Shown: positions 36,092-45,599 of the stretch, piece after piece | How the letters are laid out: every line of letters starts with the position of its first letter | Position numbering within the stretch: the stretch's first letter is position 1 | Origin: Cellvibrio japonicus Ueda107 | Lineage (GTDB): Bacteria > Pseudomonadota > Gammaproteobacteria > Pseudomonadales > Cellvibrionaceae | Direction of reading: 5' to 3' | DNA: 64,000 nucleotides | Assembly (NCBI RefSeq): GCF_000019225.1 | Contig: NC_010995.1 | Span: forward strand, 2,426,501-2,490,500 | The notes under the pieces: model-generated | What the model was told of the DNA's origin: nothing | What the model saw: the letters and a program-made list of their open reading frames with translations, nothing else | Database searches by the model: none | Position numbers and translations under genes: made by a program

Positions 36092-37102
36092 TTAATGGGT
36101 AGCGGCAGGCCGGAAATTTTTATCGGCATCAATCAGCATTTGGCCAATCCGCGGAATATCCAGCAGCGCACACATATGCTCCTTGACGGTACCGGCCAAC
36201 CAGGGACGCTTGCTGCGATCCCCACGCCATTTCACATCATCCGGGTGCAAGCTAATCGGTTGGTTCACAGAGTCAACCGCCAGCCCCCAGGGCACACCGT
36301 TAATCGAAACAACGTACTTTGCTGTAGCAAGAAAGTTTTCATCGTAACGCTCAGGCATTACGAACCTGGCCGTGTTAACGGTGCGGATTTTACCGGCACT
36401 GGTAGGTTGCAACCCCATAAACCAATCTGCCTGGCCAAAAAGCGGGGTTAGCTCATCGGTCAGGGGCTGTATCTGCCCCAATGAAATCAATGGAACCGCC
36501 AATGTCAATCCCGACACCGAAAACAGCAGCACATCAAAACGGGATTGCGCCCATAGCGGGCGGCCATTGTCTAACCACTCAACACCCTCCAGTTGATAGG
36601 CAGCCCGCTGCTCTTCCACAGCGACCGCAGAAGCAAGCTGATCACCTGCCTGGTTCTCAGGGATACCGACATCCCACGCCTGGATTTCATCCGGGCGTTC
36701 CTGAAAAGCGGTAACCGTTTGCGGCTGTACGGGTTGCTCTGCTACAGCAGTTTCAGTTGTTGAATCGATTAATAGCCGGGTGCGAGCAGATTGAAACAGC
36801 TTCTCCAGTTTTTGCATTTGCTCAGGGGAGGCCGCTGAGGTTTCAGGCTCCCCATATACGGGTGCCGGTGTTACCAACGGCGGGGCGACAACCAAATTCG
36901 GCTTTGGAGAACTGGAGGATGCTTTATCCGCTGAGGATTTTCCGGCAGGACTTTTTTGCGGTAAGGCCACAACACGTGCAACACCCGCTGCCAACTTTGG
37001 CTGAAGCGTCAGGGACTGCACCATATATTCGGATTCATCTCCACCCAATAACTCATCAAAATAACTGGCGAGGCTGTCCTGGGGTGCTTTGATATCTGCC
37101 AT
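36092..37102 (-). CDS. parP: ParP-like CheW-domain protein
   Basis: 336 residues. A long Pro/Ala/Ser-rich disordered N-terminal region of about 190 residues precedes a C-terminal CheW-like domain (FDVLLFSVSGLTLAVPLISLG, then GLAVDSVNQPI). In Vibrio and Pseudomonas the protein in this place (PA1463-like, ParP) docks to ParC and CheA and keeps chemotaxis arrays at the pole. The ATG overlaps the parC stop (TGATG), so the pair is translationally coupled. The assignment rests on domain layout and position. Confidence 0.85.
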   Translation of the reverse strand: MADIKAPQDSLASYFDELLGGDESEYMVQSLTLQPKLAAGVARVVALPQKSPAGKSSADKASSSSPKPNLVVAPPLVTPAPVYGEPETSAASPEQMQKLEKLFQSARTRLLIDSTTETAVAEQPVQPQTVTAFQERPDEIQAWDVGIPENQAGDQLASAVAVEEQRAAYQLEGVEWLDNGRPLWAQSRFDVLLFSVSGLTLAVPLISLGQIQPLTDELTPLFGQADWFMGLQPTSAGKIRTVNTARFVMPERYDENFLATAKYVVSINGVPWGLAVDSVNQPISLHPDDVKWRGDRSKRPWLAGTVKEHMCALLDIPRIGQMLIDADKNFRPAATH

Positions 37103-37926
37103 CAACCCACCCCCGCTGTATTCGCCGGTGCTGCTGCGTCGGCTTGCTCCTGTGTCAACAGGGATTTTTTAAGCCACGTCCAAAGCGAGGAATAGGCATC
37201 CACACCACGAGCAGCAGAGTCAAACAGATGCGGAGGGACACCCGCTTTGCTCGCATCGCGAAAACGGGTATCTACAGGAATATGGCCGGCCCAGGTATGC
37301 TCGGGATAGGTATTGCGAATCGTGCGCAAGCTGGTCACAGAGGCCTGCGTACGACGATCAAACATAACCGGCACGATACTGTAATACAGCGGTTTTTTGC
37401 GTGAACGCGACATCATCGACAAGGTATTTACCATTTTCTCCAAACCCTTGAGTGCCAGGAACTCTGTTTGTACCGGCACAACCAACCACTGGCAAGCGGC
37501 CAGGGCATTGATCATCAATACCCCTAACAAAGGCGGTGAATCGATAATGACATAATCATAATCCTCCCGGATCTGCGCCAGGGCTCGCTGGATAACCAAC
37601 CCCATACCATCTTGCCCTATGGCTTGACGCTCAAGGGTGGCCAGAGCCGTTGTGGCAGGCAGTAAATCCAGGTTGGGAAAGTCCGTTGGCTTAATTAAGC
37701 GCCGGACAGATTCACGGGTAAGGCTCTTACGCTCCTGGAATAGCGTATAACTGCTAAGTTCCTGAACGTCGGGGTCTTGACGGAAATAGGTAGAAAGCGA
37801 GCCATGCGGATCGAGGTCCAGCAGTAGCACACGCTGCCCTTCTGCAGCAATCAAGCCGCCCAAGGCAACGCTGGAGGTGGTTTTACCCACACCACCCTTT
37901 TGATTTGCTACGGCTATTACACGCAC
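37102..37926 (-). CDS. parC: ParA-family ATPase of chemotaxis arrays (ParC)
   Basis: 274 residues. A deviant Walker A motif KGGVGKTTSS is at residues 10-19, with the Asp of LLLDLDPHG and the Walker B-type VIIDSPP. ParC-type ATPases recruit chemotaxis complexes to the cell pole and divide them between daughters. The start is GTG 37926, with the upstream AGGAT in a plausible place. Here the name parC means the polar-localisation gene, not topoisomerase IV. The gap to motD is 223 nt with hairpins, so parC begins a new transcript or is attenuated. Confidence 0.88.
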   Translation of the reverse strand: MRVIAVANQKGGVGKTTSSVALGGLIAAEGQRVLLLDLDPHGSLSTYFRQDPDVQELSSYTLFQERKSLTRESVRRLIKPTDFPNLDLLPATTALATLERQAIGQDGMGLVIQRALAQIREDYDYVIIDSPPLLGVLMINALAACQWLVVPVQTEFLALKGLEKMVNTLSMMSRSRKKPLYYSIVPVMFDRRTQASVTSLRTIRNTYPEHTWAGHIPVDTRFRDASKAGVPPHLFDSAARGVDAYSSLWTWLKKSLLTQEQADAAAPANTAGVG

Positions 37927-38075
37927 AGGTTAATCCTCGCCTGCGTCAAGGTTCAGGCAGTATTGAATGGCACACATTAACAGTCTAGCAAGCTCTATGC
38001 CTACTCTCCTTAACAAAATCAAACTCTTAGCCAGGATAGCTAAAGCGAAACCTGATCCAGGTTAATTCCGCTAAA

Positions 38076-38097
38076 CCCCCTGGAAAACTTACGGGGG
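38076..38097 (-). terminator. Weak hairpin between motD and parC
   Basis: CCCCC and GGGGG arms with a 12-nt loop, followed on the minus strand by TTTAG. A second small dyad (AACCTG/CAGGTT, 38049-38063) lies just downstream. The 223-nt gap holds no gene. Confidence 0.35.
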
Positions 38098-38149
38098 AAT
38101 AAAAGTTTAGCAGTTGTACAGGTAAGCAGAGGTGTAAAGCGCAAGGCAA

Positions 38150-39034
38150 CTATTGTCCGTTTGGCGGCAGGCCCGGCCCGGAAGAGGAGGGAATAATAGA
38201 TTCAGTGCGCGCCTGGGGACGCTCCATTTTACGCTTGGCTACCATGATGGCTACCCGTCGATTCTGGGCGCGCCCCTCGGGTGTCGCATTGGATGCAACA
38301 GGCTGGAACTCCCCATAACCCACCGCCGCCAAGCGCTCGGGTGCTATGCCCTTACTGGCCAGTATCTTCACAATCGCACTGGCGCGTGCGCTGGATAGTT
38401 CCCAATTGGTGGGATACCTGGCACTGTTAATCGGCACATTATCGGTAAATCCTTCAACCTGTATAGGATTCGAATAGTTTTTCAGTATCCGGGAGATCTC
38501 ATCAAAAATCACCATGGCCTGGGCACTGGGATCTGCATTACCGGAAGCAAATAAAATACTGTCTTTCAATTCAATTTGTAGCCACAGTTCATTACTGGAA
38601 ACCTGAATTAATTGCTCATCGATCAATTGGCTGAATTTTTCAGTCACCAAATCTGAAATCTGGGCCAGTTCATCGCTGGTTTTAACGGGCTTTTCCAGCT
38701 GCGGGGTTGTATCCTTGGGGGCCTGATCACTGATGATTGGAACCTGCTCATCATTGGTGACCTGTTCAACGGCTGTTTTCCCCAGATCCACAGGGGTAAT
38801 AACATCATTGGACGGGGTTAGTTGCGCGGCTGGCTCCTGATTGGATTGAATATCGGTGGTTGGTTTAAAAGCCTGTACAAAGGTTTGTGAAAGAACCCGG
38901 TATTTACTTTCACTAACCTGGGATATGGAATACATCACCACAAAAAATGCAAACAACAAGGTAATGAAGTCTGCGTAGGACACCAGCCAACGTTCATGGT
39001 TTACATGTATGTCTTCGCGACGACGGCGCGGCAT
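38150..39034 (-). CDS. motD: Flagellar stator protein MotD (MotB-like)
   Basis: 294 residues. The N-terminal plug and membrane helix carry the proton-binding Asp (SYADFITLLFAFFVVMYS). A linker leads to the OmpA/MotB peptidoglycan-binding domain (VEGFTDNVPIN...ELSSARASAIVKIL...AAVGYGEFQPVASN). With MotC it forms the second stator set of Pseudomonas-type flagella. ATG 39034 starts 11 nt after motC. Confidence 0.95.
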   Translation of the reverse strand: MPRRRREDIHVNHERWLVSYADFITLLFAFFVVMYSISQVSESKYRVLSQTFVQAFKPTTDIQSNQEPAAQLTPSNDVITPVDLGKTAVEQVTNDEQVPIISDQAPKDTTPQLEKPVKTSDELAQISDLVTEKFSQLIDEQLIQVSSNELWLQIELKDSILFASGNADPSAQAMVIFDEISRILKNYSNPIQVEGFTDNVPINSARYPTNWELSSARASAIVKILASKGIAPERLAAVGYGEFQPVASNATPEGRAQNRRVAIMVAKRKMERPQARTESIIPSSSGPGLPPNGQ

Positions 39035-39044
39035 GACAGGACTC

Positions 39045-39791
39045 TCAATGAGGGTGTAAATAACCGTTGAGCTTCATTTCGATCGAGCGGGGATTTTCGC
39101 CATCTGCAATCGCTATGATCCCCTCGATAATCAGCTCACGGTATTGGCTATTTTCATTCACACACATACGCAATTTGTTGGCGATGGGGATCAATAGCAA
39201 GTTGGCTAGCGCAACACCATAAATGGTGGCAACAAAAGCTACTGCAATGCCGGGCCCGAGTGTAGAGGGATCAGCCAGGTTATTCATCACATGGATCAAC
39301 CCCATGACCGCACCAATAATGCCGATAGTCGGCGCATACCCGCCCATGGACTCATAGAATTTGATCGCATCCAGGTCGCGCTGCTCATCGACGATCATAT
39401 CGGTTTCCAGCACACGGCGGATAACTTCCGGCTCATTGCCATCAACCAGCAATTGCAAACCTTTTTTGGCGAACTTGTCTTTCTCACGCTCGGATACAGA
39501 TTCAAGCCCCAGTAAACCATCTTTACGCGCAGCGGCCGCCCAGCGGGAAATATTATTGACGCCCTGTTTGAATGGCACATAAGGAGGTTTAAATACCCAT
39601 CCTAGAATTTTAAGCGCACGCCTCAAACTATTTTTGGGGGTTTGCAATATAGCAGCGCCCAGAGTACCGCCAATAACAATAAACGCAGCCGGACCATTGA
39701 CCAGCGTAGACAGGCCTCCCCCCTCCATCAGATTGCCACCAATAATGGCGGCAAATCCAATAATCACGCCGATAATGCTGAGCACATCCAT
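39045..39791 (-). CDS. motC: Flagellar stator protein MotC (MotA-like)
   Basis: The proton-channel partner of MotD. 248 residues with four membrane helices (IIGVIIGFAAIIGGNLMEGG near the start), a cytoplasmic loop with the motor-contact region and the C-terminal pair AIGMIGAVMGLIHVM-like (here TIGIIGAVMGLIHVM) and FVATIYGVALANLLLIPIA. The ATG overlaps the cheB stop by one base (TAATG). Confidence 0.95.
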   Translation of the reverse strand: MDVLSIIGVIIGFAAIIGGNLMEGGGLSTLVNGPAAFIVIGGTLGAAILQTPKNSLRRALKILGWVFKPPYVPFKQGVNNISRWAAAARKDGLLGLESVSEREKDKFAKKGLQLLVDGNEPEVIRRVLETDMIVDEQRDLDAIKFYESMGGYAPTIGIIGAVMGLIHVMNNLADPSTLGPGIAVAFVATIYGVALANLLLIPIANKLRMCVNENSQYRELIIEGIIAIADGENPRSIEMKLNGYLHPH

Positions 39792-40948
39792 TACATCACC
39801 TCACGCACCAGACGTGGACCAATTTCCTTCAGGCTTAACACCTTGTCAGTCAAGCCTGCCTTGGCAACCGCCATGGGCATACCGTAAATCACACAACTGG
39901 CTTCATCCTGTGACCAGATTGCTGAACCACTCTCTTTCAATAAGCGCGCCCCTTGGCAGCCGTCTGACCCCATCCCTGTCAATACGACACCAAGCACTTT
40001 ATCGCCAAAGGCATTGGCTGCTGAGCCGAAGGTAATATCCAATGAGGGCTTGTAATTGATGCGATCATCGTCGGCAAGAATCCTGACACAACCGTTGTTG
40101 CGCTTATCCAGCATCAATTGCTTACCGCCTGGGGCAAGCAATGCCAAGCCCGGCTCCAGTAAATCGCCTTCTATCGCCTCGCGCACACGGATATGGCATT
40201 GCTTGTTTAAACGCTCTGCAAATGCCTTGGTAAAGTTTTCTGGCATGTGCTGCACTAATACGATGGGCAATGGGAAATTAGCCGGCAAGGTGGTCAACAC
40301 TTCTCCCAATGCAACAGGTCCACCGGTCGATGCGCCAATTACCAGGATTTTAGGCTGCCTTTTAAGGCGGTAGCTATCGTTTACTCCGGGTTTTGCAGAA
40401 ACGGAAGAGTGATGCGAATAACCACTGCCCGCCGAGGAAATGCTGGTAGAGCGCGCCAGGGCGGAAGTGGCCGCACTGGTCGCTGATGGCGTTGGCGCCA
40501 TCACCGGCGCTTTCGTATCCGTTGTATAGTCCGTCGATGGCAGGCGCACAGAAGAACCTGCCAAGGTCAATAAACGCTCATGGAGTTTTTGCTTGAGCGC
40601 AGCAGAATTCCGCGATACCTCCGCAAAATCCTTGGGAATAAAATCCAATGCACCTGCTGCCAAGGCATCCAGGGTTACCTTGGCCCCCTCATAGGTTAGC
40701 GAGGAGAACATCAAAATAGGTACCTTTCGATGTGCCATGATATGGCGGATAGCCGTCACACCATCCATAACCGGCATTTCGAAATCCATAGTGATGATAT
40801 CCGGCTTTAATTCCGCTGCCTTATCCACGGCTTCGCGGCCATTACTGGCGATACCAATCACCTTCAGGTCGGGATGCTCATTAATTATTTCTTTCAGGCG
40901 ATGCTGAAAAAAATTGGAATCATCAACAACTAATACCCTGACAGGCAT
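39791..40948 (-). CDS. cheB: Chemotaxis response regulator protein-glutamate methylesterase
   Basis: Removes methyl groups from chemoreceptor glutamates, or deamidates glutamines, when phosphorylated by CheA. 385 residues from ATG 40948. The receiver domain has phospho-acceptor Asp55 in TMDFEMPVMDG. A serine/alanine-rich linker of ~80 residues leads to the esterase with GASTGGPVALGEVL (catalytic Ser), VQHMPENFTKAFA (His) and TGMGSDG (Asp). It forms an operon with motC. Confidence 0.96.
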   Translation of the reverse strand: MPVRVLVVDDSNFFQHRLKEIINEHPDLKVIGIASNGREAVDKAAELKPDIITMDFEMPVMDGVTAIRHIMAHRKVPILMFSSLTYEGAKVTLDALAAGALDFIPKDFAEVSRNSAALKQKLHERLLTLAGSSVRLPSTDYTTDTKAPVMAPTPSATSAATSALARSTSISSAGSGYSHHSSVSAKPGVNDSYRLKRQPKILVIGASTGGPVALGEVLTTLPANFPLPIVLVQHMPENFTKAFAERLNKQCHIRVREAIEGDLLEPGLALLAPGGKQLMLDKRNNGCVRILADDDRINYKPSLDITFGSAANAFGDKVLGVVLTGMGSDGCQGARLLKESGSAIWSQDEASCVIYGMPMAVAKAGLTDKVLSLKEIGPRLVREVM

Positions 40949-41009
40949 TGATTGTACTCCGCAGCACGGGCTGCTTGCCAAGCGTATCAGTGCTTACCGA
41001 TACGCAACA

Positions 41010-43289
41010 TTAACTGTGTCCCCAACTGGTTGAACCGCGCGCATAGCGTCGCAGCAAGCTGGGAATATCAAGAATCAAGGCGATAGTGCCGTCACCCGTA
41101 ATGGTAGCGCCCGCCATACCGGGAGTCCCTTGCAGCATTTTCCCCAAGGGTTTGATGACAACCTCCTCCTGGCCAATCAGCTGGTCGACAACAAACCCGA
41201 CCCGGCGAGTGCCCACGGTGACAATCACCACATGAGCGTTGTCGGGATGCTCACCATAAGCGCCTTTCACTAGCCAGTCTTTCAGGTAAAACAAGGGAAT
41301 AGCCTGGTCGCGAATCGCAATACAATCCTGGCCATCCACCACATGGGATTTAGTGAGATCCATGTGGAAAATTTCATTCACGCTAACGAGTGGGAAGGCA
41401 AAAGTCTGCCCCCCCAGCATAAACATTAAGGTGGGCATAATAGCCAGCGTCAACGGCACTTTAATTACAAAGCGCGTTCCCTTACCCAACTCGGATTTAA
41501 TTTCTACGGTACCGTTCAGTTGGGCAATTTTGGTTTTCACCACATCCATGCCCACACCGCGACCGGACACATCAGAAATTTCTTTTTTGGTAGAAAATCC
41601 CGGTGCAAAAATCAGGTTATATGCTTCCGTATCCGACAGGCGGTTCGCTGTGTCTTCATCAAACATGCCTTTTTCTACGGCAATACGACGCAGCCTTACA
41701 GGGTCCATACCCGCACCATCATCACTGATGGACAACAGGATATGGTCACCTTCCTGTTCAGCCGCGAGCACTACCTGCCCGGTGCGAGGCTTGCCATTTG
41801 CTTCGCGCACATCGGGGAATTCTATACCGTGGTCAACCGAGTTACGCACCAGGTGTACCAAAGGATCAGCCAGTGCTTCTACCAGGTTTTTATCAAGGTC
41901 TGTTTCTTCACCCACCAATTCCAGGTTAATTTCCTTGCGCAGGCTGCGCGCAAGATCACGAACCACGCGCGGAAAACGGCCGAATACTTTTTTAATCGGC
42001 TGCATGCGGGTTTTCATCACTGAGGTTTGCAGATCGGCAGTGACAACATCAAGGTTAGCCACTGCTTTAGCAAGGGCCTCATTGTTGGATGAACTGCCCA
42101 GGCGCACCAACCGATTGCGCACCAGCACCAGTTCACCCACCATATTCATGATGTCATCCAGGCGCTGGGTATCCACACGGACCGTAGTTTCTACTTGCGG
42201 TGCATCAGCTGCAGCCGCCGCAGGCTTAGCAGGTTCGACTTTTTTACCTGTGTCCCTGTCAGGTTCGGATTTAGCCGGTTTAACCTCTGGAGCGACTGTG
42301 GATGATGCCTTTACCGGTGCAGGTTTGTTAATCGCAGGGGCAGCAACAGATGCAGCGCTTGCGTTTGCTTCTGAACTGGGCCCCTTGCCTTTACCGTGCA
42401 ATTGATCCAGCAAAGCCTCAAACTCATCTTCGTTGATGGCATCGGAACCGATTGTTTCCGGTGCTGGAGCAGATACAGTCGATACTGAAGATGCCACCGG
42501 AACTGCCGGAGCAGCTGCCACCGCCGGTGAAGTACCGGGCCCCTTCCCTTTTCCATGCAATTGATCGAGAAGCGCTTCAAATTCATCTTCGGTGATTTCA
42601 TTACCGGACGCGGGTGTATTGGCGACAGGCGCAGGTGCTGGTACAACAACACCAGGCCCTTTTCCCTTGCCATGCAACTGGTCGAGTAATGACTCGAACT
42701 CCTCTTCCGTGATTTCATCGCTACTGGCAGTCACCGCAGCAGCAGGTGTAGATGGATTGGCAGGTGTTCCGGTAATTGCATCCAGTAATTGTTCAAACTC
42801 TTCGTCGGTAATGTCGCCTTCAGCTACCGGTGCTGCTTTTCCCTGAGCCGGAGAAGGTGCAGGCGTAACCACCGATGCCGGTGCAACTTCCACCAGATCA
42901 GCACAAGAAACCAAACGCTCAAGTGCAGCAATTAAAGTCGGATCAACCGGAGGCAATGCCTCACGTTGGGAAACCAGCTCAAACTGCTGGTTTACCATGT
43001 CCAGTGCCTGTAGCACCACATCCATTAATTCAGACGTGACTGTGCGCTTTCCGTTGCGCAATATATCGAACAAATTCTCGGTGACGTGACAGCATTCCAC
43101 CATAGGAGTAAGTGACAGAAAACCTGCGCCGCCCTTAACCGTGTGGAACCCACGGAAGATGGCATTGAGCAGGTCTTTATCTTCAGGTCGCTGTTCAAGG
43201 TCTACCAGCTGCTGGTTAAGGCGTTCGAGAATTTCACCCGCCTCTACCAGAAAGTCCTGAAGAATATCTTCGTCGTCACCAAAACTCAT
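41010..43289 (-). CDS. cheA: Chemotaxis histidine kinase CheA
   Basis: Autophosphorylates in response to receptor state and passes phosphate to CheY and CheB. 759 residues. P1 has His49 in FRGFHTVKGGAGFL. Residues ~150-370 are a long low-complexity linker with four acidic repeats (see the separate entry). P3 (dimerisation) starts near VRVDTQRLDDIMNMVGELVLVR. The P4 kinase core has the N box LVRNSVDHGIEFPD, G1 DDGAGMD and GRGVGMDVV. P5 (CheW-like) ends in SLLRRYARG. A classical P2 domain is not recognised. Confidence 0.97.
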   Translation of the reverse strand: MSFGDDEDILQDFLVEAGEILERLNQQLVDLEQRPEDKDLLNAIFRGFHTVKGGAGFLSLTPMVECCHVTENLFDILRNGKRTVTSELMDVVLQALDMVNQQFELVSQREALPPVDPTLIAALERLVSCADLVEVAPASVVTPAPSPAQGKAAPVAEGDITDEEFEQLLDAITGTPANPSTPAAAVTASSDEITEEEFESLLDQLHGKGKGPGVVVPAPAPVANTPASGNEITEDEFEALLDQLHGKGKGPGTSPAVAAAPAVPVASSVSTVSAPAPETIGSDAINEDEFEALLDQLHGKGKGPSSEANASAASVAAPAINKPAPVKASSTVAPEVKPAKSEPDRDTGKKVEPAKPAAAAADAPQVETTVRVDTQRLDDIMNMVGELVLVRNRLVRLGSSSNNEALAKAVANLDVVTADLQTSVMKTRMQPIKKVFGRFPRVVRDLARSLRKEINLELVGEETDLDKNLVEALADPLVHLVRNSVDHGIEFPDVREANGKPRTGQVVLAAEQEGDHILLSISDDGAGMDPVRLRRIAVEKGMFDEDTANRLSDTEAYNLIFAPGFSTKKEISDVSGRGVGMDVVKTKIAQLNGTVEIKSELGKGTRFVIKVPLTLAIMPTLMFMLGGQTFAFPLVSVNEIFHMDLTKSHVVDGQDCIAIRDQAIPLFYLKDWLVKGAYGEHPDNAHVVIVTVGTRRVGFVVDQLIGQEEVVIKPLGKMLQGTPGMAGATITGDGTIALILDIPSLLRRYARGSTSWGHS
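42375..42812 (-). repeat. Four acidic linker repeats within CheA
   Basis: In-frame copies of I-T/N-D/E-E-F-E-x-L-L-D-Q-L-H-G-K-G-K-G-P lie at residues about 160, 193, 232 and 285. The last three are near-identical (EFEALLDQLHGKGKGP type), and the first is shorter and divergent. They are separated by Pro/Ala/Ser-rich spacers. They are probably short docking helices; the partner is unknown. Confidence 0.85.
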
Positions 43290-43365
43290 TCATTGTTCCT
43301 CATAACCCTGATTTGTGTTGCTCCGCTTATGGCGAGGCTTATTGAAACCCGACCAGGGTGGGATA

Positions 43366-44169
43366 TTAAAAGCCCAGGCTCGATAAGAGGTCATCTACCT
43401 CATCCTGCCCGGAAACTACATCGGCACGTTCTTTATTTATTTGAGGGCCTTCCGGCTCGGTTTTACGTTTTTGAACGATCAGGCGATCCTGCTCATCCTG
43501 TTCAACATCATTGACCAGGCCCGTAACCTCCTCCACCTGTCCCGCAATACGAACCAGGGTAACCAGGTCTTTTTCAACATCATTGATCAAACCAATGACT
43601 CGCTTAAGTACCTGGCCAGTGAGATCCTGAAACCCCTGCTCCAAAACGATATCTTGCAAATTCTTACTGAGCTGTCCGGTACCCGTGACCATTTGCCCAA
43701 GGAAACCGTCCATGCGCTCATAGAGCTGGCGGAATTCATCGGCGGTCATCTCGCGACGCTTTAAACGCGCCCACTCAGTACGCAAACTGGATGCTTCTTG
43801 CCCCAGGTTCATTGCAATGGGGGCGGCCTCATCAACCATATCCATGGTTTTTTCCGCCGCCTTTTGCGTTAATTCCATAACGTAATTCAAGCGATTGGTA
43901 GCGTCATGGATATCGGAGTTGGCAATTTTGGGAGGTTCTTTGCTCAGGTCGGCATCAACATTGAAATTGACAATAGCATCGTGCAAACCGCGGGTAAGGC
44001 GCCCGACAGATTGGAAGATATGCTGATCCCGGGTTTTGGTCAGCGCCTGGATCAGTATCGAGGCCGCCTCATAGTCACTATGGTGCAACTTGTCAGCGAG
44101 GAGCTTGGCGCATTCTTTCAGCTCCGAAATAAACTCGGTATGGGCAGATACATGAATGTCGGATGCCAT
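43366..44169 (-). CDS. cheZ: CheY-phosphate phosphatase CheZ
   Basis: Dephosphorylates CheY-P to end the tumble or reversal signal. 267 residues of mostly helical sequence: N-terminal helix, long four-helix hairpin with the catalytic Gln region (DIVLEQGFQDLTGQVLKRVI) and the conserved C-terminal CheY-binding peptide DDLLSSLGF. The gene lies between cheY and cheA as in Pseudomonas. Confidence 0.95.
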   Translation of the reverse strand: MASDIHVSAHTEFISELKECAKLLADKLHHSDYEAASILIQALTKTRDQHIFQSVGRLTRGLHDAIVNFNVDADLSKEPPKIANSDIHDATNRLNYVMELTQKAAEKTMDMVDEAAPIAMNLGQEASSLRTEWARLKRREMTADEFRQLYERMDGFLGQMVTGTGQLSKNLQDIVLEQGFQDLTGQVLKRVIGLINDVEKDLVTLVRIAGQVEEVTGLVNDVEQDEQDRLIVQKRKTEPEGPQINKERADVVSGQDEVDDLLSSLGF

Positions 44170-44204
44170 TGCAGTGCCTTAATGTATTGTTGGTGTGCGA
44201 CAGG

Positions 44205-44576
44205 CTAGCCTACGCGATCAAAAATCTTCTCGATTTTTTCTTTGAGCGCCTGTGCAGTAAACGGCTTGACCACATACCCATTAACGCCAGCCTGGGCTGC
44301 TTCAATGATTTGGTCGCGCTTGGCTTCTGCGGTGACCATCAACACTGGCAGGCTGCGCAATTTTTCATCTGCGCGCACTGCTTTAAGCAAATCAATACCT
44401 GTCATTCCCGGCATATTCCAGTCGGTTACCAAAAACTGGAAATCACCATTTTTCAGCATTGGCAGCGCTGTAACACCATCATCTGCTTCATGGGTATTGG
44501 AGAACCCCAAATCGCGCAGCAGATTTTTAATAATCCGTCGCATTGTCGAAAAGTCATCAACAATCAGGATTTTCAT
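44205..44576 (-). CDS. cheY: Chemotaxis response regulator CheY
   Basis: A single-domain receiver that binds the flagellar switch when phosphorylated. 123 residues from ATG 44576, preceded by GGAT. Asp7 and Asp8 (LIVDDFSTMRR) form the acidic pocket, Asp52 is the phospho-acceptor (LVTDWNMPGM), Thr is in VTAEAKRD and the Lys is in VVKPF. Confidence 0.97.
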   Translation of the reverse strand: MKILIVDDFSTMRRIIKNLLRDLGFSNTHEADDGVTALPMLKNGDFQFLVTDWNMPGMTGIDLLKAVRADEKLRSLPVLMVTAEAKRDQIIEAAQAGVNGYVVKPFTAQALKEKIEKIFDRVG

Positions 44577-44806
44577 GTTCTTATCCAATGCAACCTCCAC
44601 TCACCCTGGCGGGAAATTCGTTTATTCATAGTCTAGTCGGCGTTGACACTTAGGCCAGCCACGCTGGCGGAAAATATCAACTTTTGCTGCCAATCATAGC
44701 CCAAAACCTCTCGGCAGTAGCCCGGTTTGCCATCTTTACACCTGTTGAACCAGGCGACTGCACACTTTTCCATCAAACTGCATTGCCCCTGTGCAAACCG
44801 CATTGT

Positions 44807-45550
44807 TCAGGGATTGTGCCAAGCCGTCATTTTTTGCCGCAAACGCGCCGCTGCCTGGCTGTGAATCTGGCTGATGCGGGACTCACTCACACCTAATACC
44901 AAACCGATTTCCTTCAGGTTTAGCTCTTCATCGTAGTAAAGCGCCAGCACCAGGCGCTCACGTTCGGGCAACAAGGCGATAGCATCCGCCAGCGCACGTT
45001 TCAGGCCATCCCGCTGGATACTCTCTAATGGACTGGCAAAGACACTGCTGTGATCAGAGCCATCAATATTGCTGTCCTCTTCCCCGAAGGTTTCTTCGTA
45101 GCTAAACAGGCGACTGCCGGAGGAGTCCTGCAGCATTTGATAATACTCATCAAGGCCGACATCCAGTTCAGCCGCAATTTCTGTGTCACTGGCATCGCGC
45201 CCCGTGCGCGCCTCGACGGCGGCCATGGCCTGTGAAATACGCCGACCATTGCGATGTACGGAGCGAGGAGCCCAGTCACCACGGCGCATTTCATCGACAA
45301 TAGCCCCGCGAATACGAATACCCGCATAGGTTTCAAAACTGGCCCCGCGCGAGGCATCATATTTTTGTGAGGCTTCGATCAGGCCGATCATGCCGGCCTG
45401 GATAAGGTCTTCCACCTGCACCGAGGCAGGCATACGCAGCATCATGTGGTAAGCAATGCGCTTTACCAAAGGCGCATAGTCTTCGACATTGATGGGATTA
45501 TCGAGAAACTGCTTCTTATCGTACATGGTTAAACCGTTGACTGCGGCCAT
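44807..45550 (-). CDS. fliA: RNA polymerase sigma factor for flagellar operons (sigma28)
   Basis: Directs late flagellar and chemotaxis transcription. 247 residues. Region 2 contains DLIQAGMIGLIEASQKYD and TYAGIRIRGAIVDEMRRGDW. Region 3 is the middle segment. Region 4 is ALPERERLVLALYYDEELNLKEIG (ends at about residue 225) and SESRISQIHSQAAARLR, a helix-turn-helix. ATG 45550 is chosen; an ATG at 45526 (MYDKKQ) is possible. It lies 49 nt after fleN. Confidence 0.96.
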   Translation of the reverse strand: MAAVNGLTMYDKKQFLDNPINVEDYAPLVKRIAYHMMLRMPASVQVEDLIQAGMIGLIEASQKYDASRGASFETYAGIRIRGAIVDEMRRGDWAPRSVHRNGRRISQAMAAVEARTGRDASDTEIAAELDVGLDEYYQMLQDSSGSRLFSYEETFGEEDSNIDGSDHSSVFASPLESIQRDGLKRALADAIALLPERERLVLALYYDEELNLKEIGLVLGVSESRISQIHSQAAARLRQKMTAWHNP

Positions 45551-45599
45551 TACCCAGCACCTTCATAACTCGCACGCTTCAATTGACTCCGAGTACCGG

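Noticed and set aside
44577..44806. Sigma28-like promoter before cheY
   Set aside because: TAAAG and GCCGA-type elements exist on the minus strand but the spacer is about four bases too long (19 after TAAA instead of 15).
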